Shown piece by piece: positions 7,735-18,453 of a stretch of DNA of 64,000 bases; within the stretch, counting starts at the first letter, position 1, and each line of letters begins with the position of its first letter. Source of the DNA: CAYSYY01 sp964576115 [NCBI: uncultured Gemmatimonadota bacterium] (GTDB lineage Bacteria; Blakebacterota; Blakebacteria; Blakebacterales); the NCBI GenBank assembly GCA_964576115.1, contig CAZNUA010000004.1, positions 54,788 to 118,787 of the forward strand. The letters are read 5' to 3'. The position numbers and the translations under genes are program-made. The notes under the pieces were generated by a model, which saw nothing but the letters and a program-made list of their open reading frames with translations, was not told where the DNA came from and did no database searches.

Positions 7735-9740
7735 CCGCGGCCTACGCGCAGGTCGCCGTCGCCCTGCCGCTGAGGCGCACTTTCACCTACCGTATCCCCG
7801 ACGAACTGCGGGGCGAGCTGCCCCTCGGCTCGGCCGTCACAGTGCCCTTCGGGTCGCGTGCCGAACGCGGCTACGTGGTCGAGCTTGCCGGCGAACCCGG
7901 TCCCGACGCGCCGGGCCGCCTGAAAAACATTGCGGAGATGGCGATCCCCGGACCGCTCTTTCCGGCCGACCTGCTCGCGGTTACCCGCTGGATCGCCGGG
8001 TACTATCTATGCAGCTGGGGTGAGGCCTTGCACGCCTGCGTGCCGGCCGAGGGCGGGGCGCGCGCAGAGCCGCCGGAGCAACTCGATGTCGAAGCGACCT
8101 CTGGCGCCCCGGGGTCGGGGCTGGTCCTGACTCCCCGGCAGCGGGAGGTTCTCGAACCGCTCCGGTCCGCGCTGGCCGAAGGCCGCTTCGAGCCCGCCCT
8201 GCTGCACGGTGTGACCGCCAGCGGAAAGACGGCCGTGTACGAGGAACTGGTCGCCGACGCTCTGGAGCGGGGGCGGGGGGCCCTGGTCCTGGTGCCCGAA
8301 ATATCGATTACGCCCCAGATGATCGGTCTGTTCCGGAGTCGGTTCGGCGAACGGGTGGCCCTCTTCCACAGCCGGCTCACACCCCGCCGGCGCCGCCTCG
8401 AATGGCGACGCGTTCTGGCGGGCGAGGTCGACGTGGTGATCGGACCCCGTTCGGCGGTTCTGGCGCCCCTGGACCGCCCCGGGGTCATAATCGTGGACGA
8501 GGAGCACGAGAATTCCTACAAGCAGTCGGAGCCGGCACCCCGCTACCACGCCCGAGACGTGGCCGTGTACCGGGCCCGCGAGTGCGACGCCGTCTGCCTG
8601 CTCGGATCGGCCACTCCCAGCGCCGAATCGTGGCACAACGCCCGGGCGGGCAAGTACCTGCTGCTGAGTCTGCCCGAGCGGGTTTCGGACCGGGCCATGC
8701 CGGCGGTGCGTCTGGTCGATCTGACTCGCGAAAAGCGCTCTCCGGGCCGCTGGAGCCGGATTCTGAGCCGGGATCTGGAGGAGGCCCTCGAGGCTCGCCT
8801 GGCGCGTAAGGAGCAGAGCATTCTCTTCCTGAATCGGCGCGGTTTCAGTCCCGCCCTGGTCTGTCAGGCCTGCGGCGAGGCCGCCGAGTGTTCCAGCTGC
8901 AGCGTGGCCATGACCTACCACCGTCGCGACGGTCGGCTGCGCTGTCATTACTGCGGGAACAGCCGGAAACCGCCGGAGAGCTGCCCGCACTGCGGCTCGA
9001 AGGAGCTCCGCCACCAGGGTCTGGGTACCCAGCGGGTGGAGTCGGTCCTCGAAGAACGTTTTCCCGAAGCCCGGGTGCTGCGCATGGATTCCGACACCAC
9101 CCGGCTGCGGGGCAGTCACGCCGCCATCTATGAGACCTTCGCCCGGGGTGAGGGCGATATTCTCCTGGGAACCCAGATGGTCGCCAAGGGCTTTCACTTT
9201 CCCGGCGTCACCCTGGTGGGCGTCATTTCGGCCGACGCTCAGCTGCACTTCCCCGACTTCCGGGCCAATGAGCGCACCTTCCAGCTCCTGGTGCAGGTGG
9301 CCGGCCGGGCGGGGCGGGGAGAGCGTCCGGGGGAGGTCATCATCCAGACCTTCTCGGCCGATAATCCGGGGGTGTACCGGGCGGTGGCGGGAGATTACGA
9401 GGGTTTCCTTGCCGCCGAGCTCGAGGCCCGCAAAGCCCTCGGTTATCCTCCCTTCGGGCGTATGATCAGGGTTCTCGTCAAAGCCCGCGACGAGGCCGCC
9501 GCGGCCCGGGCCGGGCGGCGGGTCGGCGAGCGCCTGCGGAGCAAAGCGGGCAGGGGGGTCGCCGTACTCGGGCCGGCTCCGGCCCCGCTCTACCGGCTCA
9601 ATCGCTGGTACCGGGTACACCTCTTCCTGCGGGCCCCGACGGCCGGCGTTCTGCATCGCTGTGTGGAAGCCGCGGAGCTGGAGACGAGCCGGGGCGGTAT
9701 CGTGATCGCGGTCGACGCCGATCCGATCGACGTTCTGTGA
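7731..9740 (+). CDS. priA: Primosomal replication-restart helicase PriA
   Basis: A superfamily-2 DNA helicase of 669 residues that reloads the replicative helicase at stalled forks. Visible parts: the N-terminal DNA-binding domain (AYAQVAVALPLRRTFTY); Walker A GVTASGKT near residue 160; DEEH Walker B near 256, followed by the aromatic-rich loop start NSYKQ; the zinc-binding insert with eight Cys between about 377 and 425 (CQAC, CSSC, CHYC, CPHC); and helicase motifs GTQMVAKG and QVAGRAGRG. It is somewhat shorter than the E. coli protein (732), as is common outside Proteobacteria. The GTG start overlaps the stop of the rodZ-like gene. The replicative helicase gene dnaB is at 38902. Confidence 0.95.
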   Translation: MTAAYAQVAVALPLRRTFTYRIPDELRGELPLGSAVTVPFGSRAERGYVVELAGEPGPDAPGRLKNIAEMAIPGPLFPADLLAVTRWIAGYYLCSWGEALHACVPAEGGARAEPPEQLDVEATSGAPGSGLVLTPRQREVLEPLRSALAEGRFEPALLHGVTASGKTAVYEELVADALERGRGALVLVPEISITPQMIGLFRSRFGERVALFHSRLTPRRRRLEWRRVLAGEVDVVIGPRSAVLAPLDRPGVIIVDEEHENSYKQSEPAPRYHARDVAVYRARECDAVCLLGSATPSAESWHNARAGKYLLLSLPERVSDRAMPAVRLVDLTREKRSPGRWSRILSRDLEEALEARLARKEQSILFLNRRGFSPALVCQACGEAAECSSCSVAMTYHRRDGRLRCHYCGNSRKPPESCPHCGSKELRHQGLGTQRVESVLEERFPEARVLRMDSDTTRLRGSHAAIYETFARGEGDILLGTQMVAKGFHFPGVTLVGVISADAQLHFPDFRANERTFQLLVQVAGRAGRGERPGEVIIQTFSADNPGVYRAVAGDYEGFLAAELEARKALGYPPFGRMIRVLVKARDEAAAARAGRRVGERLRSKAGRGVAVLGPAPAPLYRLNRWYRVHLFLRAPTAGVLHRCVEAAELETSRGGIVIAVDADPIDVL

Positions 9741-10040
9741 GATCGCAGCCGGCTCGCTGATCAACCGGTCGAGCGGGGCTGAAATACCTTGACAGAAACG
9801 GTGTGAGGCCTATTCTGCTATCGAATCCGGGAAGCGCGGTCCCGCACGAGGGACTGTCGCCTTCATTCCCCGTAGCGAATTCCCGAAAATCATCTCCCTG
9901 GCACGTAGAGTGAGATTGTATCCCCCATGCGCCTCATGCGCACCCCGATGGAACCACCTGCTGCGGGCAACGTCGCCACCCCTGCCGACGATCGGATCCG
10001 GGCCGCCCGGCCCGGTTCCTGAGGCAGACAAGGAACAGGC
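9741..10040 (+). other. 300-base rho leader region
   Basis: This is the longest stretch without an established gene. It carries a good sigma-70 type promoter at 9789-9816, giving a predicted rho leader of about 215 bases. Inside it is a small hairpin around 9836-9857 (GGTCCC / GGGACT) and an ATG-started 31-codon frame at 9927-10022 that ends 18 bases before the rho ATG. A ribosome-binding sequence AAGGAA precedes rho. Long leaders with autogenous control are known for rho in E. coli; whether that happens here is inference. Confidence 0.5.
9789..9816 (+). promoter_or_regulatory. Sigma-70-type promoter for rho
   Basis: A perfect -35 box TTGACA (9789-9794) and a -10 box TATTCT (9811-9816) are separated by 16 bases. 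The expected transcript start is near 9823, about 218 bases ahead of the rho ATG. Confidence 0.7.
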
Positions 10041-11288
10041 ATGGACATAGCCGAACTGAAAGCGAAAAGTATTGCCGAGCTGATCGAGCTGGCCTCCTCG
10101 CTCGAGATCGAGGGTGTCTCGAACCTGCGCAAGCAGGAGCTGATCTTCCGTATCCTCGAAGCTGAAACCCAGCAGAACGGGAACATTTTCGCCGCCGGAG
10201 TGCTCGAGATCCTCCCCGACGGGTACGGTTTCCTCCGCTCAGCCGATTACAATTATCTGCCCGGTCCAGATGACATCTACGTTTCCCCCAGCCAGATCAA
10301 GCGCTTCGGGCTGATGACCGGGGACACCGTTTCCGGGCAGGTCCGCCCTCCCAAGGAGAGCGAGCGGTTTTTCGCCCTGCTGCGGGTCGAGGCCATCAAC
10401 GCCACCACCCCCGAGGAAGCCAAGCATCGCACCCTCTTCGACAACCTGACCCCGCTTTTCCCCAACGAGCGCCTGCAGCTCGAGAACTCCGAGGGAAATC
10501 TCTCGATGCGGATCATGGACCTGCTCAGTCCGATCGGCATGGGGCAGCGGGGCCTGATCACCTCGCCGCCGCGGGCCGGAAAGACGGTCCTGCTACAGCA
10601 GATCGCCAACTCGATCGCCGAGAACCACCCCGACGTGAAGATCATCGTTCTGCTGATCGACGAGCGGCCCGAAGAGGTGACCGAGATGGCCCGTTCGGTC
10701 AAGGGCGAGGTCGTCTCGAGCACCTTCGACGAACCGGCCGAACGTCACGTGGTCGTGGCCGACATGGTGCTGGAGAAAGCCAAGCGTCTGGTCGAGCACG
10801 GCCTCGATGTGGTCATCCTGCTCGACTCGATCACGCGTCTGGCCCGGGCCCACAACACCGTCGTGCCCCACTCGGGCAAGATTCTGAGCGGGGGAGTCGA
10901 CGCCAACGCCCTGCAGCGTCCCAAGCGGTTCTTCGGCGCCGCGCGCAACATCGAGTTCGGCGGCAGTCTGACCATCATGGGGACCGCTCTGGTCGAAACC
11001 GGTTCGCGGATGGATGAAGTGATCTTCGAGGAATTCAAGGGCACGGGGAACATGGAGCTCGTGCTCGACCGGCGCCTGGCCGATCGCCGTATCTGGCCGG
11101 CCATCGACATCAACCGTTCCGGCACCCGGAAAGAAGAACTGCTGCTGACCGAGAAGGAACTGAGCCGGGTCTGGATCCTGCGTAAATTCCTCAACGAGAT
11201 GAACCCGGTCGAGGCCATGGAGTTCCTGGTCGAGAAGATGGCCCATTCGAAGACCAACGACGAATTCCTCGACACCATGAACCAGTAA
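10041..11288 (+). CDS. rho: Transcription termination factor Rho
   Basis: A hexameric RNA-dependent ATPase of 415 residues. The N-terminal Rho_N helical domain ([18 protein letters not shown]) is followed by the cold-shock-like RNA-binding domain ([28 protein letters not shown]). The ATPase core has Walker [13 protein letters not shown] near residue 174, [24 protein letters not shown] and the secondary RNA-binding region SGGVDANAL. Length and motif order are those of a compact Rho without insertions. ATG 10041 has AAGGAA 6-11 bases upstream. It appears to be transcribed from its own promoter with a long leader. Confidence 0.97.
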   Translation: MDIAELKAKSIAELIELASSLEIEGVSNLRKQELIFRILEAETQQNGNIFAAGVLEILPDGYGFLRSADYNYLPGPDDIYVSPSQIKRFGLMTGDTVSGQVRPPKESERFFALLRVEAINATTPEEAKHRTLFDNLTPLFPNERLQLENSEGNLSMRIMDLLSPIGMGQRGLITSPPRAGKTVLLQQIANSIAENHPDVKIIVLLIDERPEEVTEMARSVKGEVVSSTFDEPAERHVVVADMVLEKAKRLVEHGLDVVILLDSITRLARAHNTVVPHSGKILSGGVDANALQRPKRFFGAARNIEFGGSLTIMGTALVETGSRMDEVIFEEFKGTGNMELVLDRRLADRRIWPAIDINRSGTRKEELLLTEKELSRVWILRKFLNEMNPVEAMEFLVEKMAHSKTNDEFLDTMNQ

Positions 11289-11437
11289 GGGAACCACGCC
11301 CGCCCTTCGGCGTTGCAGCAGTGGGGCCGAACCCGAACCATCTCGGGGCTTGCGTTGAGACGAGGTTGAACTGAGATTGTCGGTAGAGCCTGAGAGAAAA
11401 CCGTACCTTCGGCGGGCCAGACTGAGGTGAGGAGACG

Positions 11438-11680
11438 ATGAAGCCCGATATTCACCCGGATTACCATGAAGTGACCGTCACCTGTGTGTGCGGGAACACT
11501 TTCAAGACCCGTTCGACGGCTGAAAAGATCGAACTCGAGATCTGCTCGAACTGTCACCCGTTCTACACCGGCAAGCAGAAGCTGGTCGACACGGCCGGAC
11601 GGGTCGAGCGTTTCCGGCGACGTTACGCCCAGGCCAGCGACCAGAAGAAGAAGAAGGAGAAGGGCGCGACGTCGAACTGA
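11438..11680 (+). CDS. rpmE: 50S ribosomal protein L31, zinc-binding form
   Basis: An 80-residue L31. The start [12 protein letters not shown] is typical, and the four zinc ligands of the C+ form are present (CVCG pair, then CSNCH). [20 protein letters not shown] is the family core. It ends with a lysine-rich tail. GAGGAG sits just ahead of the ATG. It lies 149 bases after rho (I see no clear promoter or terminator in that gap) and is followed by a strong terminator, so it may be its own unit or the end of the rho transcript. Confidence 0.96.
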   Translation: MKPDIHPDYHEVTVTCVCGNTFKTRSTAEKIELEICSNCHPFYTGKQKLVDTAGRVERFRRRYAQASDQKKKKEKGATSN

Positions 11681-11705
11681 GAGCAACCGCTCGATTGCGA
11701 GCCAC

Positions 11706-11752
11706 CGGGTGATGGGCTGTCCGAGGGAGCGGTTCATCACCCGTTCTTTTTT
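11706..11752 (+). terminator. Rho-independent terminator after rpmE
   Basis: A 9-bp perfect stem (11706-11714 with 11735-11743) enclosing a 20-base loop is followed by TTCTTTTTT. It ends 15 bases before prfA, so prfA needs a promoter within or close to this point, or depends on read-through. Confidence 0.75.
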
Positions 11753-11767
11753 CCCGAGGCGCACGAG

Positions 11768-12853
11768 ATGATGTACGCGTCGCTGACAGAGGCCGAAACC
11801 AGGCTCGAGGAGCTCTACGGGCTGCTCTCCGATCCCGGAGTGATCGCCGACAGCGCCAGGTTCCAGGAACTGGCCCGCGAGAACAGCCATCTGGAACAGA
11901 TTGTCGGTCTGTGGCGCGAACTCGAAGCGGCCCGCCGCACCGTCGCCGATGCCGAAGACATCATCGCCCGAGACGAAGACGCCGAGCTGGTCGAGCTGGC
12001 CCGGTCCGAACTCGAAGCGGCTTCCGCACGGGCGGCTGAGCTCGAACCGCGCCTGCACGAACTCCTCATCCCGCGTGACCCCGACGATTCCCGCAATACC
12101 ATCGTCGAGATCCGGGCCGGAACAGGGGGTGAAGAAGCCGCGCTGTTCGCCGCCGATCTGTACCGCATGTACGCCCGTTTTGCCGAGCGGCAGGGTTGGC
12201 GGACCGAGGTCATGAACACCAGTCCGTCAGAGCGCGGCGGTTTCCGCGAGATCACTTTTCTGGTCTCCGGAACCGATGTCTACGGTCAGCTGCGATACGA
12301 GAGCGGGGTGCACCGGGTTCAGCGGGTACCCGAGACCGAAGCGCAGGGGCGGATCCACACCTCGGCCGCCTCGGTGGCGATTCTGCCCGAGGCCGAAGAG
12401 GTGGAGGTCGAGCTGGCGCCCGAAGATCTGCGGGTCGATGTTTTCCGCTCCTCCGGCCCCGGGGGGCAGAGTGTGAATACAACCGATTCCGCGGTGCGCA
12501 TCACCCATCTGCCGACCGGTCTCGTGGTCAGCTGTCAGGACGAAAAAAGCCAGCACAAGAACAAGGCCAAAGCGTTGAAGATCCTGCGTTCCCGCCTGCT
12601 CAAGCGGCTGCGGTCCGAACAGGCCGCCGAAGAGGCGGCCGAACGCCGCACCATGGTCGGCAGCGGGGACCGTTCGGCGAAAATCCGCACCTACAACTAT
12701 CCGCAGAACCGGTTGACCGACCACCGCATCGGTCTCACCCTCTATGCCCTGCAGAACATTCTCGAAGGCGAACTGGCCGAGATCATCGGCGCTCTGCGCC
12801 TGGCTGCCCGCGGCGGAGCCGAGAGCGCACCGGGACGGGAGGATGCGGCATGA
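11768..12853 (+). CDS. prfA: Peptide chain release factor 1
   Basis: RF1 of 361 residues recognises UAA/UAG and triggers peptide release. The class is fixed by the catalytic GGQ loop ([11 protein letters not shown]) and by RVPETEAQG, where PET is the PxT codon-reading motif of RF1 (RF2 has SPF). The C-terminal [16 protein letters not shown] is typical. It begins ATGATG, and either ATG could serve. prmC, whose product methylates the GGQ glutamine, overlaps its stop by 4 bases (ATGA). Confidence 0.96.
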   Translation: MMYASLTEAETRLEELYGLLSDPGVIADSARFQELARENSHLEQIVGLWRELEAARRTVADAEDIIARDEDAELVELARSELEAASARAAELEPRLHELLIPRDPDDSRNTIVEIRAGTGGEEAALFAADLYRMYARFAERQGWRTEVMNTSPSERGGFREITFLVSGTDVYGQLRYESGVHRVQRVPETEAQGRIHTSAASVAILPEAEEVEVELAPEDLRVDVFRSSGPGGQSVNTTDSAVRITHLPTGLVVSCQDEKSQHKNKAKALKILRSRLLKRLRSEQAAEEAAERRTMVGSGDRSAKIRTYNYPQNRLTDHRIGLTLYALQNILEGELAEIIGALRLAARGGAESAPGREDAA

Positions 12854-13731
12854 CCTCGGTCGTGGCCACCGGCCTGCGGCTGCGGGTCGAGGAGACCGCC
12901 GCCCGGCTCTCGGAAGCCGGCTGTGACGAACCGCGCAGCGAGGCGGAAGCGCTGGTGAGCACCGCCGCCGGGAGCGTGCCCCGGCACCTGCTCTATACCG
13001 AAGAACGGGATCTGAGCCCGGACGAGCGGGAACGGCTCGAGGCCCTGCTCGAACGCCGCCTCAGAGGCGAGCCGCTGCAGTACATCACCGGCCAGGCGGC
13101 CTTCCGCCTGCTCACCCTGGCAGTCGACCGGCGGGCTCTGATCCCGCGTCCCGAGACCGAGGGACTGGTCGAGGTCGCCCTGCAGCTGGTCCCCACCAAT
13201 GCTCCGGCGACCGTGCTCGACGCCGGCACGGGGAGCGGGGCGATCGCGATCTCGCTGGCCATGGAGTGTCCGGCCTGGACGATCCTGGCGGCCGATGCGT
13301 CTCCGGCCGCGCTCGAACTGGCCCGCGAAAACGCCGCCCGATACGATGTGACGAGCGTCGAATGGATCGAGGCCGATCTAGCAGGCTATGGGATCTGGCG
13401 TCACCTTCCTCCGCTCGATCTCCTGATCAGCAATCCTCCCTATGTGAGCGAGGCGGAGTGGGACCGGCTGCCGGTCGAGATCAGGGACTACGAACCCCGG
13501 GCCGCACTCCTGGCCGGCCCCGAGGGGCTCGATCTGATCATTCCCATCCTCGAAGGGGCTTCGATGCGGGTCAGACCGGGAGGCACGGTCGTGATGGAAA
13601 TCGGCGAGCGGCAGGGTGAACGGGTCATCGAGGCGACCCGCCGTGCGGGTTTCGACGACATCAGGATCGCTCCCGATCTGGCCGGCCGGCCCCGCTACCT
13701 GATCGCCATCCAACCGCGACGGGGGGAGTAA
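12850..13731 (+). CDS. prmC: Release-factor glutamine N5-methyltransferase PrmC
   Basis: A SAM-dependent methyltransferase of 293 residues that modifies the GGQ glutamine of release factors. It has the helical N-terminal domain with [10 protein letters not shown] and RPETEGLVE, the SAM motif [15 protein letters not shown] and the catalytic NPPY ([12 protein letters not shown]). ATG 12850 overlaps the prfA stop; a longer open frame upstream runs through prfA and is not coding. It is followed directly by murA, sharing the A of TAATG. Confidence 0.95.
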   Translation: MTSVVATGLRLRVEETAARLSEAGCDEPRSEAEALVSTAAGSVPRHLLYTEERDLSPDERERLEALLERRLRGEPLQYITGQAAFRLLTLAVDRRALIPRPETEGLVEVALQLVPTNAPATVLDAGTGSGAIAISLAMECPAWTILAADASPAALELARENAARYDVTSVEWIEADLAGYGIWRHLPPLDLLISNPPYVSEAEWDRLPVEIRDYEPRAALLAGPEGLDLIIPILEGASMRVRPGGTVVMEIGERQGERVIEATRRAGFDDIRIAPDLAGRPRYLIAIQPRRGE

Positions 13732-14993
13732 TGGACGTCTTCCGCATCACCGGCGGCCGGCCCCTGACCGGCGAAGTTTCCGTCGGCGGAGCCAAGAACG
13801 CCGCCCTGCCGATCATTATCGCCACTCTGCTCGTCGAGAAAGGTGTGAGTGTGGTGCGCAATGTTCCCGACCTGCGCGACATCCACACCACCCTCAGGGT
13901 TCTCGAACACCTGGGCGTCGAGACGACCTTCGATCGCGAGCAGGGGGAGATCAAGCTCGATACCACCCGGCTCAGCGGTTTCGAAGCCCCCTACGAACTG
14001 GTCCAGAAAATGCGGGCCTCCTTCCTCGTCATGGGGCCCCTGCTGGCCCGCCTGGGACGGGCGCGTATCAGCCTGCCCGGCGGCTGTGCGATCGGCACCC
14101 GCCCGGTCGACCAGCACCTCAAAGCCTTCGCCGCCATGGGGGCCGGAATCGGCGACGAGGGGGGCTACATCGTGGCCGAAGCGGCCCCTCTGAAGGGCGG
14201 GCGGATTACTTTCGACCGGCCCTCGCATACCGGCACCGAGAACGTTCTCATGGCGGCGGTGCTGGCCGAAGGGCAGACCACGATCATCAACGCCGCCTGC
14301 GATCCCGAGGTCGTCGACCTGGCGGCGGCTCTCTCGGCGGCCGGAGCCCGGATCGACGGGGCGGGGAGCACCCGGATCGAAGTCGAGGGTGTGACCGGCC
14401 TGAACCCGATCGATTACCGTGTCATGACCGATCGGCTCGAGGCCGGCACCTTCCTGGTGGCGGGTGCCATCACCGGGGGTCGGGTCAGGGTTCGCGGCGC
14501 ACGCGGGCAGGATCTGGAAATGGTCCTGGCCAAGCTGGCCGAGATGGGAGTGGACCTCATCGTCGAGGAGGACGCGGTCCAGGCCGCTCTCGACGGGCGT
14601 CCCGGACCGGTGAACCTGACCACCTTTCCCTACCCCGGCTTTCCGACAGATCTGCAGGCGGCTGTCATGGCCCTGGCTACGATCGCCGACGGCACCAGCG
14701 TCATACGCGAAACCGTTTTCGAAGACCGCTTTCTGCACACCGCCGAGCTGGCCCGTCTCGGCGCCCGGGTTCGCACTCTCGGCGATGAAGCCACCGTGAT
14801 CGGGATTCCGGCTCTCTCGGGCGCCTCGGTCATGGCCAGCGACATCCGGGCCGGGGCGGGATTGGTGCTGGCCTGTCTGGCCGCCCGGGGCGACTCGGTC
14901 GTAAACCGAGTGTACCATATCGATCGCGGTTACGAACGTCTCGAGGAGCGCCTGTGCGCCCTCGGCGCTCAGATCGTGAGGCAGAGCGACTGA
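13731..14993 (+). CDS. murA: UDP-N-acetylglucosamine 1-carboxyvinyltransferase
   Basis: First committed enzyme of peptidoglycan synthesis; transfers enolpyruvate from PEP to UDP-GlcNAc in the cytoplasm. At 420 residues it is standard length. Family marks: [10 protein letters not shown] at the N-terminus, [15 protein letters not shown], the loop [12 protein letters not shown] with the PEP-binding Cys near residue 117 (so probably fosfomycin-sensitive), and [12 protein letters not shown]. The prfA-prmC-murA order is a common conserved arrangement. A 25-base gap with GGGAGG leads to dnaE. Confidence 0.96.
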   Translation: MDVFRITGGRPLTGEVSVGGAKNAALPIIIATLLVEKGVSVVRNVPDLRDIHTTLRVLEHLGVETTFDREQGEIKLDTTRLSGFEAPYELVQKMRASFLVMGPLLARLGRARISLPGGCAIGTRPVDQHLKAFAAMGAGIGDEGGYIVAEAAPLKGGRITFDRPSHTGTENVLMAAVLAEGQTTIINAACDPEVVDLAAALSAAGARIDGAGSTRIEVEGVTGLNPIDYRVMTDRLEAGTFLVAGAITGGRVRVRGARGQDLEMVLAKLAEMGVDLIVEEDAVQAALDGRPGPVNLTTFPYPGFPTDLQAAVMALATIADGTSVIRETVFEDRFLHTAELARLGARVRTLGDEATVIGIPALSGASVMASDIRAGAGLVLACLAARGDSVVNRVYHIDRGYERLEERLCALGAQIVRQSD

Positions 14994-15018
14994 CAACGCA
15001 TCGGGAGGCCACTGTCGG

Positions 15019-18000
15019 GTGAGTACCCCTGGATTCGTCCACCTGCACTGTCACAGCGAATACAGCCTGCTTGACGGCGCCTGCCGCATTCCCGATCTGG
15101 TGGCCGAGACCAGGGCGCACGAACTCGAGGCTCTGGCCCTGACCGACCACGGCGTGCTCTTCGGCGCCATCGAGTTCTACCGCACCGCCATCAGTTCGGG
15201 GATCAAACCGATTCTGGGCTGTGAGGTCTATGTCGCCCCCGGGGACCGGCGCGAGCGGCGGGCCCAGGGAGGCGAGGTTGCCTATCACCTGATCCTGTTG
15301 GCCCGCGACGCCACCGGCTACCGGAACCTCATGAAGCTCTCCAGCGCCGGCTTCCTCGACGGTTTCTACTACCGGCCCCGGGTCGACAAGGCCCTGCTGC
15401 GCGACCACAGCGAAGGTCTGATCGCCGCCTCGGCCTGCCTGCAGGGCGAGATCGCGGTGCACAATGTCGCCGGCCGGACCGAAGAGGCCAAGAAGGCGGC
15501 CCTGGAATACCAGGACATCTTCGGGGAGGGGAATTTCTACCTCGAGGTCCAGAACCACGAGATCGAAGCCGAGCTGCGCAATATCGACGCCATGATCTCG
15601 CTCTCGCGCGAACTCGACATCCCGCTGATCGCTTCAAACGACATCCACTACATGAAACCCGAGCACGCCGAGAGCCACGAGGTGCTGCTCTGCGTGCAGA
15701 CCGGCAAGACGCTCGACGACGTCGACCGGATGACCTCGAATCCAAACCTCTATTACCGTTCGCCGGCAGAGATGGCTGAACTGTTCGCCGGCGTGCCCGA
15801 AGCGCTCACCAATACGACCGAGATCGCCCGGCGCTGCAATCTGCTGCTCGAGTTCGACCAGATGCACCTGCCGCGGTACCCCCTGCCGGCCCGGTTCTCG
15901 ACCCTGCAGGAGTACCTGCGCCACCTCGCCTTCGAAGGTGCCCGGCTCCGCTACGCCGCAATCGAGGACCAGGTCGAAGCCCGTCTGGAGTACGAGCTGA
16001 AGACCATCGAGCAGATGGGCTTTGCGGGGTACTTTCTCATCGTTGCCGATTTCACCCGCAAGGCCCGCGAGATGGGCATCCCGGTCGGGCCGGGGCGCGG
16101 TTCGGCGGCCGGGAGCATCGTCTCCTACTGCCTGGGGATCACCGATATCGATCCGATCGTCTACGATCTGCTCTTCGAGCGGTTTCTGAATCCAGAACGG
16201 GTCAGCATGCCCGACATCGACATCGACTTCTGCTACGAACGGCGTTCGGAGATCATCCGTTACGTCGTCGAGAAGTACGGTGAAGAGAGCGTGGCCCAGA
16301 TCATCACTTTTGGAACCATGGCGGCCCGGGCGGCGGTTCGGGACGTGGGCCGGGTCATGGGTCTGCCCTACAGCGAAGTCGACCGGGTGGCCAAGATGGT
16401 TCCCGAGGAGCTGGGCATCAAACTCGAGGATGCCATCCGCCAGGAAACGCGGCTGCAGGAGCTGATCGAGGCCGAGGAGCGGTACCGCAAGCTCTTCGAT
16501 CATGCCCGGGTGCTCGAAGGTCTGGCCCGGCACGCCTCGACCCACGCCGCCGGCGTGGTTATCGCTCCCGGTCTGCTGACCGATTTCGTTCCCCTGTACA
16601 AGGGGTCGAAGGGGGAGGTGACGACCCAGTACAGCATGGTCCCGCTCGAAAAGGTGGGCCTGCTGAAGGTGGATTTCCTGGGCCTGCGTACCCTGACGGT
16701 ACTGCAGGACGCCGTCGAGCTGATCGAGCGGCGGCACGGCGTGAAGGTCGATCTCGAAGCGGTCGATCTCGACGATCGCCCGACCTACGCGCTCTTCAGC
16801 CGGGGCGAGACGACGGGGATCTTCCAGTTCGAATCAAGCGGGATGCGCGAGTATCTGCACAAGCTGCAGCCGGGCAGCCTCGAAGACCTCATCGCCATGA
16901 ACGCCCTCTACCGGCCCGGTCCGCTCGGGGCCAACATGGTCGACGATTTCATCGAGCGCAAACACGGGCGCAAGCGCATCACCTACGATCACCCCCTGCT
17001 CGAGCCGATCCTCAAACCCACCTACGGCATCATCGTCTATCAGGAACAGGTGATGCGGATCGCTTCCGAGCTGGCGGGTTTCACGCTCGGGGAAGCCGAT
17101 CTGTTGCGCCGGGCCATGGGGAAGAAGAAGGCCGAGGTGATGGAGGAGCAGCGGGATGCCTTTCTCACCGGAGCCCGCAAACGCGATATCGACGAGCGGA
17201 TCGCCGGGGCCATCTTCGAACAGATGGCCTATTTCGCCGGGTACGGCTTCAACCGCAGCCACTCGGCCGGCTATGCCCTGGTGGCCTATCGCACCGGGTA
17301 TCTGAAAGCCCATTACCCGGCCGAATTCATGGCGGCGTCTCTTTCCAGCGAAATGAACAACTCCGACCGGGTTGTGATCCTGATAGAGGAATGCCGCCGT
17401 CTGGAACTGGATGTGGCTTCTCCCGATATTAATGAATCAGATGATAAATTTATGGTAAATAGCGACGGTACAATACGATTCGGACTTGGAGCAGTGAAAA
17501 ATGTCGGTCATGGAGCGATCGCGGCCATCGTGACTGCACGCAGCGAGGGGGGCCCCTTTACGAGCCTGGTCGATTTTCTGGAACGAATCGACCTGAAGTG
17601 CGTGAACCGGCGGGTGGTGGAGAGTCTGATCGCCGCCGGAGCCTGCGACGGCCTGGGGGGGCATCGGGCCCAGCTCATCGCGGCCGCCCAGGGACAGATC
17701 GAGGGTGCCCACCGGCGGCAGATCGAGCGGGAGCGGGGCCAGGTGAGCTTTTTCGACGAGGGCAACGGCGGGGCTCTGCCCGAGATCGACACCCTCCCCG
17801 AGATGCCGGAATGGCCCGCCGTGGAGATGCTTGCCCGCGAGAAGGAGGCTCTCGGCTTCTATGTTTCCGGCCATCCGCTCGAACGCTATCGCGACGAGGT
17901 CATCGCCTTCACCAACGCCCGTCTGGGCGAACTCGGCGAACTGGCCGACAATACGTCGGTGGTCGTGGCGGGAGTGATCGCGTCGCTGAGTCGCAAATCG

Positions 18001-18453
18001 GACCGCAACGGCAATCCGATCGCCTTCGCGGGGCTGGAGGACTTCACCGGCTCGACCGAAGCGATCGTCTTCAGCGATCCCTGGCAGACATACGGGGAGT
18101 ACATGCACGAGGATGCCATGGTTCTGCTTCGGGCCCGGGTGTCGAAAAAGGAGGGCGAAGCTCCCAAGCTCATTGCCGAAGAAGTCATGCCCCTGAGCGA
18201 AGCCCGGCGTCGCCTCACAGGCCGGCTGCACCTGCTTCTGGTGGCTACCAACGGGAAGGATCGGGCCGGTGAAGCGCTGCGGATCATCAGCCGCTACCCG
18301 GGACCGATACCGGTGTACCTGCACGTGGAGCACAGCGATGAGGGACCGCCTCTCAAGCTTCGGGCCGAAGGGGTGGGGGTCGATACCGAAACCGACCTGC
18401 TGGACGAGCTCAAAGACCTGCTGGGGGAGGAAAATGTCTGGGTCAGCAGCTGA
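15019..18453 (+). CDS. dnaE: DNA polymerase III alpha subunit
   Basis: Replicative DNA polymerase of 1144 residues (DnaE1 type). Order: PHP domain (VHLHCHSEYSLLDGA, ALTDHG); palm with GPGRGSAAGS and the catalytic acidic motif PDIDIDF near residue 397; fingers with YQEQVMRIA and GYGFNRSHSAGYA; helix-hairpin-helix; OB-fold (VVVAGVIASLSRKSDRNG). The GTG start has GGGAGG ten bases upstream; the next lines of sequence match the family N-terminus. Bases about 17424-17500 use AT-rich codons absent from the rest of the gene. It overlaps lptE by 20 bases. Confidence 0.97.
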   Translation: MSTPGFVHLHCHSEYSLLDGACRIPDLVAETRAHELEALALTDHGVLFGAIEFYRTAISSGIKPILGCEVYVAPGDRRERRAQGGEVAYHLILLARDATGYRNLMKLSSAGFLDGFYYRPRVDKALLRDHSEGLIAASACLQGEIAVHNVAGRTEEAKKAALEYQDIFGEGNFYLEVQNHEIEAELRNIDAMISLSRELDIPLIASNDIHYMKPEHAESHEVLLCVQTGKTLDDVDRMTSNPNLYYRSPAEMAELFAGVPEALTNTTEIARRCNLLLEFDQMHLPRYPLPARFSTLQEYLRHLAFEGARLRYAAIEDQVEARLEYELKTIEQMGFAGYFLIVADFTRKAREMGIPVGPGRGSAAGSIVSYCLGITDIDPIVYDLLFERFLNPERVSMPDIDIDFCYERRSEIIRYVVEKYGEESVAQIITFGTMAARAAVRDVGRVMGLPYSEVDRVAKMVPEELGIKLEDAIRQETRLQELIEAEERYRKLFDHARVLEGLARHASTHAAGVVIAPGLLTDFVPLYKGSKGEVTTQYSMVPLEKVGLLKVDFLGLRTLTVLQDAVELIERRHGVKVDLEAVDLDDRPTYALFSRGETTGIFQFESSGMREYLHKLQPGSLEDLIAMNALYRPGPLGANMVDDFIERKHGRKRITYDHPLLEPILKPTYGIIVYQEQVMRIASELAGFTLGEADLLRRAMGKKKAEVMEEQRDAFLTGARKRDIDERIAGAIFEQMAYFAGYGFNRSHSAGYALVAYRTGYLKAHYPAEFMAASLSSEMNNSDRVVILIEECRRLELDVASPDINESDDKFMVNSDGTIRFGLGAVKNVGHGAIAAIVTARSEGGPFTSLVDFLERIDLKCVNRRVVESLIAAGACDGLGGHRAQLIAAAQGQIEGAHRRQIERERGQVSFFDEGNGGALPEIDTLPEMPEWPAVEMLAREKEALGFYVSGHPLERYRDEVIAFTNARLGELGELADNTSVVVAGVIASLSRKSDRNGNPIAFAGLEDFTGSTEAIVFSDPWQTYGEYMHEDAMVLLRARVSKKEGEAPKLIAEEVMPLSEARRRLTGRLHLLLVATNGKDRAGEALRIISRYPGPIPVYLHVEHSDEGPPLKLRAEGVGVDTETDLLDELKDLLGEENVWVSS

